Origin: Myxococcales bacterium
GTDB lineage: Bacteria > Myxococcota > Myxococcia > Myxococcales > Myxococcaceae
Assembly: GCA_016191815.1 (NCBI GenBank)
Contig: JACPVI010000002.1
Span: forward strand, 1-64,000
Reading direction: 5' to 3'
Length of the DNA stretch: 64,000 bases
Part shown: positions 18,559 to 26,400 of the stretch, piece by piece
Position numbering within the stretch: the first letter of the stretch is position 1
Layout: each line of letters begins with the position of its first letter
Translations under genes and position numbers: made by a program
Notes under the pieces: generated by a model
What the model saw: only the letters and a program-made list of their open reading frames with translations
What the model was told of the DNA's origin: nothing
Databases searched by the model: none

Positions 18559-18580
18559 GCGGGCCTTCCTTTGGGCCCGC
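18559..18580 (+). terminator. Hairpin between the PqqD-like gene and the giant lipoprotein gene
   Basis: GCGGGCC (18559-18565) and GGCCCGC (18574-18580) form a perfect 7-bp stem with an 8-nt loop. It sits in the 71 bp between the two genes. It could be a terminator or attenuator that lowers downstream expression; no T-run is present. Confidence 0.35.
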
Positions 18581-18597
18581 CCAAAGAGGGCGATCAG

Positions 18598-21500
18598 ATG
18601 CATCGAGTCGGAACGAAGCTCTTCTGTGCCGGAGCGTTGCTGTGGATGGCCGGGTGCGACTGCGGGGGCCAAAAGCCGCGGGAGCTCCTCATCAGTTTCG
18701 TGAAGCCGACCGACGGCCAGCAGCTCACCGCCAACGACGACCTCGATTCGGCGGCGCCGGGGGTGCAGGTGGACGTGGAGGTGACCGTCACCGACAAGGA
18801 CGGGGCTCCGGTGACCTTGGAGAGCGCGGTCCTCGCGACGAAGCTCACCAGCGAGGTCGACTGGGTCGCGGGTCCGGAGGGGAGCCTCGAGGAGGGCAAG
18901 GCTACGTTCGCCAGGACCACCCTGCAGGCGCGCGCCAACCAGCTGCGGGTGACCGTGAGGGAGCCGGGCGCAGCGGAGGCGCAGCCGGTCACCATCACGG
19001 TGAACGTGGGCGCGGAGGGGCCGGCGCTGTCGATCGCCAGCCCGGCCGAAGGCCAGATCCTCAGAGCCGCCGACGATGCCAGCACTGCCGCGGGGTACCA
19101 GCTCAAGTTCGTGGTGGACGCGCCCGGGTTCGTGGGGGCGACGGGGAAGGTGCTGTGCGACCAGGTGTGCGGGCTGCCGCCGGTCTCTTTCAGCGTGGGA
19201 GCGGACGGCAAGGCGGTGGCGGAGGCAACCCTCACCGAAAGCGCATGCGACGCCGAGTCACCGGCTTGCTATGCGGTGGTGACCAACTCGGCGGGCGCCC
19301 CTTTCAGCTCGCAGGTCCGGAAGTTCACCGTCGATTCGGTGGCGCCGTCGGTGGAGATTTCCACGCCCGTCAAGCCGGTGGCCACGGCCACCTTCCGGAT
19401 CGAGGCGGCGGTGGGCTGCGCGGGCTCCGGAGCGACCGCCACGCTCACCTCTTCGGCTGGCGTCACCCTGACTGCCCCGGTGAGCGCGGGGATGGTGGGC
19501 TTCACGCTGAACGCCAGCTCCGGGCCCGGCACCTACAGCTACGTGTTGGCGGTGACGGATTCGTCCGGGAACAAGACCAGCCGGAACGTGGACGTGGTGG
19601 TGGCCTCGGCGGCGCCGGTGGTGAGCCTCGCCGCGCCGGCGACGGTGACCGCGGACGCCAACGGCGACTCGAGCGATGGAGTGCAGGCCTCGGTGTCGGC
19701 CACGCTCCCCGGAGAGACCGCCGCTACCGAGCTGCGCTACTGGACCAGCGTCACCGGAGCGCTGGGCAGCCCCAGAGGCGTCACCACGACTCAGTCCGGC
19801 GCGGATCGGGTGGCCACCTTCCTGGTGGACGTGGCCGAGGGCTCCAACAGCCTGAAGGTGTGCGCGACCAACATCGCGGGCCTGGAGACGTGTGAGTTCC
19901 GGAACCTGGCGGTGAGCACGGGCAGACCGCAGTGCCGGATCACCTCCCCGCTGGACAGCGAGTCGCGCAGCTTTGGCGGGTCGCTCTCGGTGACGGTGGA
20001 GTCGGTGCCGGGGAACGTGACGGTGACGGCGTACGACTCCAGCGGGCAGCCGACCGCCAGCGCTCCGACGCAGGTGGTGGCGGGGAGGGCGGTGGTTTCG
20101 CTGGCCTTGCCGGCGGATGGCGACTACCGGCTGCTCGCCTCATGCCCAGCAGGGGGAAAGAGCCAGCAGCTCCGCTACCGGAGGGACTCGGCGGCGCCGA
20201 CCATCAGCTCGGCGGTGGTGAGGGGGGACAGCTCGGGTCAGGGGACGTTGGGGCCGACCGTGGCGGACACCTCGGTGTTGCCGGGGCGGCAGGTGGTGCT
20301 GGACGTGACGACGGACCCTGGCGCACAGGTGCTGGTGAGCGGATGCAAGCTGGTGGGGGCGTCCTCGGCGACGGCGGACGCGACGGGGAAGGCGGAGGTG
20401 CGGGAGATCACCATCGGCGAGTCGGGCTCTTGCGCGCTGACGGTGAAGGCGCGGGACGCGGCAGGGAACGAGGGGACGACGCAGGTGCCGCTCACCCTGG
20501 CCTTCCAGCCGGCGCAGGTGGACATCGCGGATCCGGCCTTCGGGAGTGTGCTCGGCTCGGCCGATGGGACGCCGAGGTCGGGCGGGGGATTGACGGTACC
20601 GGTGACCGTGAGCATCGGCGCGCTCTCCGGGACGGGGAAGCTGAGGCTTCTGGCCAACGGGAATCAGGTCGGAGAAGCCGACGTGCAGGCGGGGGACTCG
20701 ACCAAGACGTTCGCCAAGGTGGACCTGGACGAGGGGGCGAATCTCCTCCAGGCCATCCTGGTGAACAGCGGCGGGCTGACCTCGTGCGCGATCGGGACGG
20801 TGTACGTGAAGACGAGCTCCAACACCGTGACGCTGAGCTCCCCGAGCACCGCGGCCCCGGTGACCTACAACATTTCGTTCGACCTCGACCGGAACACGCC
20901 CGGGCTGCAGCTTTCGCTCGGATATTCGCTGACCGGCGCCACCGCCGGGGTGCGCGTTGACATCTGCACCGACGTGCCATTGACCAAACAGGGGGCGCCC
21001 TGCGCCGACGGCTCCGGGTGGTTCGCGCTGGCAACGCAAGTGCCGCCGATAAACACCTCCTTCACTTACCCCGAGGGCAAGTACCGGCTGCGCGCGGTGG
21101 TGGTCGACGGCACCGGCACCTTCCCGCGATCCGCAGATGCGGTTCTGACGGTGGACACCGAGCGACCCCGGGTCGTGGCCCTGGCGCTGGTGGGCGATGC
21201 CAACGGAGACCGCAAGCTCAACCAGGCGGAGTCTCCCTCCGGAGATCCGCAACTCGTGGTGGCGACCGCAGGACTGCCCGACGGAGCAGCCGTGTCCGTG
21301 AAGAACAAGCTCCAGCGCGCGACGGTGTACGGAACCGGCACCGTCGCGAACGGGCTCGCCACCATCGGACTGGCCGCGCTGCCCAACAAGAATGAAGCCG
21401 ACTACGAGCTCGCCGTGGAACTGGTCGACGATGCCGGCAACCGCAACAAGCTCGATCCTCCGGCGGCGGCGCTGGACCCGGTCAACACCGATGCCTTCGC

Positions 21501-24486
21501 GAGCGTCCGGGTGGACCGCGTCCCGCCCGTCCTCCAGTACCTCTCCCCCGCTCCCAGCCGGACCGTGCTCGGGCCCGGAGACGACGCCGACGGCAACTCT
21601 GCCAACGGGACCTTCGTGCTCAGGGTGGTTCTCCAGACCAGCGCCGATGTGACCAGCGCCGCTGGAGTCCAGGTCACGCGCCAGGGGACGACTCCGAGGA
21701 CGTACGCGCCCGATGGCCAGCTTCAGGTGACCGATGACACCAACCTGACCGCGAGCGGCACGGCCACGTACGTCTTCGACGTGCAGGCGACCGATGAGGC
21801 TTTGAACGTGACCACCTTGGCTTCGCGTTCGATCACCGTCGATCTGCAGCCGCCGGCGATCACCATCACGGCTCCGACCGCGGGGACCTACAACACCAGC
21901 ACCCAGCAGGTAAATGTCGCGGTAACCGACGGCGAAGGGCAGGTGGTGAAATTCTTCACCACGCTGCAAGGTCTGCCCGAGTCGCAGATCGGGACCGCCA
22001 CGGTCAGCGGTGGGGTGGCTCAGGTCAGCCACTCGTTCGCGGACGGAAGCAACACGCTCCGCGCGGAGGTCACGGACGCCGCCGGCAACCTGGCCTCTGA
22101 CACCGAGGGCCCCGTGGTCATCGACACGCTGGGCTGCAGCGTGGTCTTCACCAGCCCGCAGAACAGCGTGGCGACCTTGAACATCGCCGACGATCTCACC
22201 CAGGTGACCCCCGGGCTCCAGTATCAGTTCAAGGGGGTCACTTCGGACTGCAAGGGACTGTTGGTGACCCTCTACAAGGGTTCGCCTGGGACGCAAGTCG
22301 GATCCGCGTTGGCGGACGGCACCACGGGTGCGTTCGTCTTCAACCCGGTGACGCTCGCCGACGCCGAGCAAGCCGTGTTCCGTGCGGAGATGGACGACGG
22401 AGTGGGGAACCTGACCTTCGACACGGTGAACGTGACGGTGGACATCACCCGGCCGACCATCAGCACGGTGTCGCCGGCCGGCCCCAGCTTGTTTGTGGTG
22501 GCTGACTCCAACATCAATCTGCGGCCCACGCCTGCGCCCGGCTACGTGGTGGACTTGGTGCCCGATGGCGACGCGCAGCTCGCCCTCTCGTTCGCCGCTG
22601 GAGGAGCCCTCAACGGCACCGCGCAGGTGTCGTACCGGGGAACGGCGCTCCTCAGCCCGGCGGTGGCGGTGGATGCGGACCCGAAGACCATCCCCCTTCC
22701 CAGCCTCACCCTGCTCCACAACACGTCAGGAACCTTGGAGATCAAGGTAACGGATCAAGCCGGCAATGACGCCACCTACACGATGGCGCTCACCATCGAC
22801 GTTCAGCCGCCGGCGGCCCCCGTCGCCGTGCTCACGATACCGGCGGCCGACGAGCGCAAGGCGAACGTCAACGTGACCTGGGGCACGGTGTACGACGACG
22901 GGAGCAACTCCAGCTCAGGGTCGCCCACCAACATCGATCTGCGCTGGACCACCGGCGTGGTGATGAGCAACGGCATCACCACCGAGAACGAGTTCTTCGA
23001 TACGACTACCGTCCGACAGGCCGGCGGCGGGTTGCTCGGCGGGTCCCTCACCTCGTACCAGCTGACGTCGCTTCCGCCTTTGGCGGCGTACTTCGTCAAG
23101 GTGCGCGCCATCGACGAGCGCGGAAATTACTCGCGGTTCGCCGGCGCCGCGCAGACGCGCAAGGACAACTTCTGGAGCACCGCGACGGTGACCAACCCGA
23201 CCACCCTGACGGGTTTTGCGATCGACATGGTCTCCAACGGCGACGTGAACGGAGACGGCACCGACGACATCCTCCTCAACGCCTATCTCACGCCGCCCGG
23301 CGGGGCGTTCATCTTGTACGGCAATTCGAATTTGGCGAGTGCGACGCTGCAGCAGCTCTCGCCGCCGAGCGCAGCTTCCCAGTGGTATGGGACCGACATC
23401 TCTGTTGGCAACGTCGGGGACGACACGAACGAGGGCAGACCGGACGTGCTGGTTTCAGCTCCCCTGTGGAGCGAGGGTGGCCTTTCGAATCAAGGCCGCA
23501 CCTTCCTGTACTTCGGGCGAAACGCCGCGACGATAGACGTCACGTCGTACGTCGAATTCCGAGGCGCCGGCGCCAATAGCCAACTCGGGCGCAACCTCGC
23601 CGCGATTGGAGATACGAATGGTGATGGAATCGGCGAGTTGATGTTTTCAGCCGCTCCCGAAAACGGCGGGCAGGGCCGCATCTACATGTTCTACGGGCGC
23701 ACCAAGGCTGCTTGGCTTGCGCTCGCGTCGTCCGGATACGTCGACGTGTCACCGACGACGTGCACCACGGCGAACCAGTGCAGGATTCTCGACGGGCCGC
23801 TACCAGTCGACACCGCCGCTCCGAGCGGGAACCAATATGGTCGCTTGCGCGGCTACTCCTACCTGGGCGACTTGGACGGGGACGCACATGGCGATTTCAC
23901 GACGGCTACCTCGAAGGAGGTCTTGAACAAGGTCTTCCTCTTCTCCGGCCAGACGGTAAAGAACAAGGCGACGAGCGTTCCCGCGACCGACGCCATTCAG
24001 GTGCTCACTCAGGGGCCGAATGCCGGCACCTCGCTCAACGGATTCGGCGGGCGGGTGTTGAGCAACGTGAATCTCGTCGGAGGTGCGGGGAAGGACCTTG
24101 TCTCTAATCAGGTGGTGCAAAACCGGGTGCATCTCTTCGCGGATGGGACCGCGTCAGGCTACGCGACGCCGCCCCTCACCATCAGCGGTGCGCGAGGATT
24201 CGGCTACGCGATCGCCGCGGGCGATCTGAATGCGGACGGTAAGCTCGACTTGATTGCCGGGGAGACCACGACTAGCAATTGCTCGGCCTGGGTGCTGTAC
24301 AACCGAGGGGTCTCCGGATCCGAATTCGACACCTCACCGGGCGGGAGCTTTGCCCAGTCGCGCTTGACCGCTCCGACGCGCCTCGGTATTAGCGTAGTCG
24401 TTGGGGATTACAACGGCGATGGCAAACCTGATCTGGCGGCGGGCGACAACCTGGATGGCCGAGGAAAGGTGACCCTATGGTACTGA
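18598..24486 (+). CDS. Giant lipoprotein with Ig-like domains and FG-GAP repeats
   Basis: At 1962 residues the largest protein here. The ATG at 18598 gives a lipoprotein signal peptide with Cys20 in LLWMAGCDCGG; an ATG at 18532 would bury it. Residues 30-1400 are a chain of Ig-like beta-sandwich modules (repeated endings such as VDSVAPSVEISTP, VDTERPRVVAL, VDLQPPAITITAP). About 1405-1520 resembles a fibronectin type III module. Residues 1520-1962 hold six FG-GAP repeats with calcium loops (DVNGDGTDD, DTNGDGIGE, DLNADGKLD, DYNGDGKPD), probably a beta-propeller. Such proteins are surface adhesins or binding platforms. Its last 10 bases overlap the start of the small peptide gene. Confidence 0.9.
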   Translation: MHRVGTKLFCAGALLWMAGCDCGGQKPRELLISFVKPTDGQQLTANDDLDSAAPGVQVDVEVTVTDKDGAPVTLESAVLATKLTSEVDWVAGPEGSLEEGKATFARTTLQARANQLRVTVREPGAAEAQPVTITVNVGAEGPALSIASPAEGQILRAADDASTAAGYQLKFVVDAPGFVGATGKVLCDQVCGLPPVSFSVGADGKAVAEATLTESACDAESPACYAVVTNSAGAPFSSQVRKFTVDSVAPSVEISTPVKPVATATFRIEAAVGCAGSGATATLTSSAGVTLTAPVSAGMVGFTLNASSGPGTYSYVLAVTDSSGNKTSRNVDVVVASAAPVVSLAAPATVTADANGDSSDGVQASVSATLPGETAATELRYWTSVTGALGSPRGVTTTQSGADRVATFLVDVAEGSNSLKVCATNIAGLETCEFRNLAVSTGRPQCRITSPLDSESRSFGGSLSVTVESVPGNVTVTAYDSSGQPTASAPTQVVAGRAVVSLALPADGDYRLLASCPAGGKSQQLRYRRDSAAPTISSAVVRGDSSGQGTLGPTVADTSVLPGRQVVLDVTTDPGAQVLVSGCKLVGASSATADATGKAEVREITIGESGSCALTVKARDAAGNEGTTQVPLTLAFQPAQVDIADPAFGSVLGSADGTPRSGGGLTVPVTVSIGALSGTGKLRLLANGNQVGEADVQAGDSTKTFAKVDLDEGANLLQAILVNSGGLTSCAIGTVYVKTSSNTVTLSSPSTAAPVTYNISFDLDRNTPGLQLSLGYSLTGATAGVRVDICTDVPLTKQGAPCADGSGWFALATQVPPINTSFTYPEGKYRLRAVVVDGTGTFPRSADAVLTVDTERPRVVALALVGDANGDRKLNQAESPSGDPQLVVATAGLPDGAAVSVKNKLQRATVYGTGTVANGLATIGLAALPNKNEADYELAVELVDDAGNRNKLDPPAAALDPVNTDAFASVRVDRVPPVLQYLSPAPSRTVLGPGDDADGNSANGTFVLRVVLQTSADVTSAAGVQVTRQGTTPRTYAPDGQLQVTDDTNLTASGTATYVFDVQATDEALNVTTLASRSITVDLQPPAITITAPTAGTYNTSTQQVNVAVTDGEGQVVKFFTTLQGLPESQIGTATVSGGVAQVSHSFADGSNTLRAEVTDAAGNLASDTEGPVVIDTLGCSVVFTSPQNSVATLNIADDLTQVTPGLQYQFKGVTSDCKGLLVTLYKGSPGTQVGSALADGTTGAFVFNPVTLADAEQAVFRAEMDDGVGNLTFDTVNVTVDITRPTISTVSPAGPSLFVVADSNINLRPTPAPGYVVDLVPDGDAQLALSFAAGGALNGTAQVSYRGTALLSPAVAVDADPKTIPLPSLTLLHNTSGTLEIKVTDQAGNDATYTMALTIDVQPPAAPVAVLTIPAADERKANVNVTWGTVYDDGSNSSSGSPTNIDLRWTTGVVMSNGITTENEFFDTTTVRQAGGGLLGGSLTSYQLTSLPPLAAYFVKVRAIDERGNYSRFAGAAQTRKDNFWSTATVTNPTTLTGFAIDMVSNGDVNGDGTDDILLNAYLTPPGGAFILYGNSNLASATLQQLSPPSAASQWYGTDISVGNVGDDTNEGRPDVLVSAPLWSEGGLSNQGRTFLYFGRNAATIDVTSYVEFRGAGANSQLGRNLAAIGDTNGDGIGELMFSAAPENGGQGRIYMFYGRTKAAWLALASSGYVDVSPTTCTTANQCRILDGPLPVDTAAPSGNQYGRLRGYSYLGDLDGDAHGDFTTATSKEVLNKVFLFSGQTVKNKATSVPATDAIQVLTQGPNAGTSLNGFGGRVLSNVNLVGGAGKDLVSNQVVQNRVHLFADGTASGYATPPLTISGARGFGYAIAAGDLNADGKLDLIAGETTTSNCSAWVLYNRGVSGSEFDTSPGGSFAQSRLTAPTRLGISVVVGDYNGDGKPDLAAGDNLDGRGKVTLWY

Positions 24487-24638
24487 AGGCTCCGCTCCGT
24501 AAGCCTCGGCGTCCCTACCGCGCGCCGCGTGTCCGCTCACAGAAGCTCCTTGTGCCGAATCTCTTCGACCACAGCCCGACTTGCGGCGGAGGTACGTACT
24601 ACGACTCCGGCTGTGACTGCTGCCTGCCCGATCCCTGA
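24477..24638 (+). CDS. Candidate RiPP precursor peptide, 53 residues
   Basis: A short gene whose ATG lies inside the end of the lipoprotein gene (ATGGTACTGA, 24477-24486). The first half is basic: KPRRPYRAPRVR at residues 9-20, containing Tyr14-x-x-Pro17-x-Val19, the YxxPxL/V pattern that PqqD-like domains bind in lasso-peptide leaders. The last third is very different: PTCGGGTYYDSGCDCC with Cys36, Cys46, Cys48 and Cys49, then LPDP. Basic leader plus Gly/Cys/Tyr core, next to a PqqD-like gene, a kinase, a protease and an acetyltransferase domain, is how peptide natural-product precursors look. The product class is unknown; no cyclase is visible. Confidence 0.65.
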   Translation: MVLKAPLRKPRRPYRAPRVRSQKLLVPNLFDHSPTCGGGTYYDSGCDCCLPDP

Positions 24639-24652
24639 TCAAGACTTGATCA
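24636..24652. promoter_or_regulatory. Perfect palindrome at the peptide/kinase boundary
   Basis: TGATCAAG-A-CTTGATCA is a perfect 8-bp inverted repeat around one base. It begins at the TGA stop of the peptide gene and covers the proposed TTG start of the kinase gene (24646). The centre is too tight for a good hairpin, so a dimeric DNA-binding protein is more plausible than RNA structure. Chance cannot be excluded. Confidence 0.35.
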
Positions 24653-25413
24653 GGAAACTCCGAACGGGGACCTGGGCGGCCTCGGTGACCGAAGAGATCG
24701 AACGCCTGGCCGCCCCGCGCTGTCTCCTCGGGCCGTTCGCGGCCTGTCCTTCCACGTTCGACGAACTGAGGATCGAACCGGCGGGGGAGTTTGCCGGCGC
24801 GGAGCTACCAATCGACGGCCTGGAGTCACGGCTTGGCTCCTACCGGGTGGAGGGCGATCGGATCCTCGTGCGGATCATCGATGATCCTCTCGCCGCCGAG
24901 GCGGCGCTTCGCATCCTCTGGCACGTCGCCATCGCCCGGCAAGGCGGCGTCCTCGTACATGCCAGCGGCGTACTCTTCGGCGAGGAAGGCGTCGTCGCCC
25001 TCGGCCCCAGCGGAGCCGGAAAGTCCACCTTTGCCGCCCTCTGCACCGCCGCTGGCGGGCGCCTCATGTCCGACGAAATCATCGCCCTCTACCCCGACGG
25101 CTCCGCCCACGGCACCCCCTTCCGCTCCGACAACCCCGCCCCCGGCTGCCCCGACCGCGTCAGACTCCGCTCCCTCTTCCTCCTCGAAAAAGGCGGCGAG
25201 GAACGCCTCTCCCCCGTCGAGCCGTCCGAGGCCATCGCCGCCCTCCTCTCCCAGTGCTTCCGCTCCAACGACGGCGAGCTCTCCGGCGCGGAGACGATGA
25301 AGCGGCTTGCTCCGCTGATCGACGACCCCGGCGTCCATAGGCTCCGCTTCCGCAAGCACCTCGACGCCGGCCGGTTCGTCAAGGAGTGGCTCGGTGCCCC
25401 TCTCCGCCGCTGA
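24646..25413 (+). CDS. HPr kinase-like protein
   Basis: A 255-residue protein with a HprK-type P-loop: GGVLVHASGVL, then LGPSGAGKST with Lys126, then MSDEIIALYPDG and GTPF. It is shorter than true HPr kinase/phosphorylase, which has an extra N-terminal domain, and there is no PTS gene nearby. Relatives occur beside PqqD-like genes and, in some lasso-peptide clusters, phosphorylate the precursor peptide. The open frame extends to a GTG at 24529, but that would run through the peptide gene; TTG at 24646, 7 nt after the peptide stop, fits better (GTG at 24685 is another option). Proposed role: ATP-dependent modification of the peptide; inference. Confidence 0.75.
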   Translation: MIRKLRTGTWAASVTEEIERLAAPRCLLGPFAACPSTFDELRIEPAGEFAGAELPIDGLESRLGSYRVEGDRILVRIIDDPLAAEAALRILWHVAIARQGGVLVHASGVLFGEEGVVALGPSGAGKSTFAALCTAAGGRLMSDEIIALYPDGSAHGTPFRSDNPAPGCPDRVRLRSLFLLEKGGEERLSPVEPSEAIAALLSQCFRSNDGELSGAETMKRLAPLIDDPGVHRLRFRKHLDAGRFVKEWLGAPLRR

Positions 25414-26374
25414 GCTGGCCGATCTGCTCGAGGCCCGCCCACCCGGAAGCAGACTCTGGGTCCGCGCCTCCGGCCGGAGCATGGTCCCTTTCCTCCGCTC
25501 CGGCGACTCGCTTCAAGTCCTCCGCTGCGGCGCCGAGCAACTCGCCCGCGGCGACGTCGCCGTCGTCCGCCGCGCCCGCTCCTCGCTCGTCGTGCACCTG
25601 GTCGTCCAGCAGCACCCCCTGCGCACCGCCACCTTCCGCGGCCAGCTCGACCCCGAAGGCCAGCCCCTCGGCCGAGTCATTCGCGTCCGCCGCGGGCGCC
25701 TCTCCCTACCGCTCCCCCCGCTGTCACGCCCAGCCGTTTGGCTCCTCCATCGCGCCACCGTCGCCGCCGCCCAGGGCGCCCCTCGAAGGGCCCTCCTCCT
25801 GCTCCGAGATGCCCTCTCCTCCGCGGCCACGCTCCCGCTTCGCCGCGCCCTCGCCGGAGAGCTGACTATTCGGCGCCTCGGCCCCGACGACTTCGATCAG
25901 GCCAACCTCTACCTCGGCGACCACCTGCCCCAGGCCGGCACCCTCGAGAACCACCGCACCGGCTTCGGCGCTTTCGGCCGCTCCGGCCGGCTCCTGGGCG
26001 TGGCCCTCATCCCCACGGGGAACCCGCCCTTCGTCCGCCACCTGCACGTCTCCCGCCTCGCCGCCGGAATGCGCGTCTCCGAACAGCTCGCCACCGCAGC
26101 CTGCGAGTGGGCCCGCTGCGAAGGCCACTCCGAGCTCGCCGCCGAAGTGCCCGAGCGCGAATCGGCACTCATCCACTCGCTCCTCTCGATTGGCTTCCAG
26201 CGCGAATCGGGGAAGCACCGGCCTCCCGAAACGCCGGGCCCCCCGACACCGCTCGGGGCGAGCGGGGCCCCATCTGGGCCCGACTCGGGGTCGATGGACC
26301 CGCGCCGGCACGCCGCGGGAGAGAGCATCAGGCTGGTCCGGAAAACCGTTGCGCCCGCGCACGCGGGCGGGTGA
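25394..26374 (+). CDS. S24/S26-like peptidase fused to GNAT acetyltransferase-like domain
   Basis: A 326-residue two-domain protein. Residues 1-100 resemble signal-peptidase/LexA-type serine proteases: nucleophile Ser29 in RASGRSMVPFLRSGDS, then LARGDVAVVRR and VVHLVV. The general-base Lys expected there is replaced by His68, as in other peptide-cluster S24/S26-like proteins, so activity is uncertain. Residues about 155-280 look like GNAT: LTIRRLGPDDF, LGVALIPTG, AGMRVSEQLATAACEWAR, and ALIHSLLSIGF. A Pro/Gly insert follows, then the final strand SIRLVRKTV. The start lies 20 nt inside the kinase gene, so both are in one operon. Proposed role: leader removal and acetylation; inference. Confidence 0.7.
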   Translation: MPLSAAELADLLEARPPGSRLWVRASGRSMVPFLRSGDSLQVLRCGAEQLARGDVAVVRRARSSLVVHLVVQQHPLRTATFRGQLDPEGQPLGRVIRVRRGRLSLPLPPLSRPAVWLLHRATVAAAQGAPRRALLLLRDALSSAATLPLRRALAGELTIRRLGPDDFDQANLYLGDHLPQAGTLENHRTGFGAFGRSGRLLGVALIPTGNPPFVRHLHVSRLAAGMRVSEQLATAACEWARCEGHSELAAEVPERESALIHSLLSIGFQRESGKHRPPETPGPPTPLGASGAPSGPDSGSMDPRRHAAGESIRLVRKTVAPAHAGG

Positions 26375-26400
26375 AGGTCTCCCGCCCGGAGACATCCCGC

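Noticed and set aside
20140-22719. An 859-codon open frame on the minus strand opposite the giant lipoprotein gene
   Set aside because: It is the mirror frame of a high-GC gene; it lacks recognisable domains, and the plus strand has a lipoprotein signal and FG-GAP repeats.
24477-24638. Calling the small peptide a lasso peptide
   Set aside because: The leader motif fits, but no asparagine-synthetase-like cyclase or transglutaminase-like protease is nearby and the core does not start with Gly.
24529-24645. A longer N-terminus for the HPr-kinase-like protein from GTG 24529
   Set aside because: The extra 39 residues overlap the peptide gene in another frame and look unlike the family.
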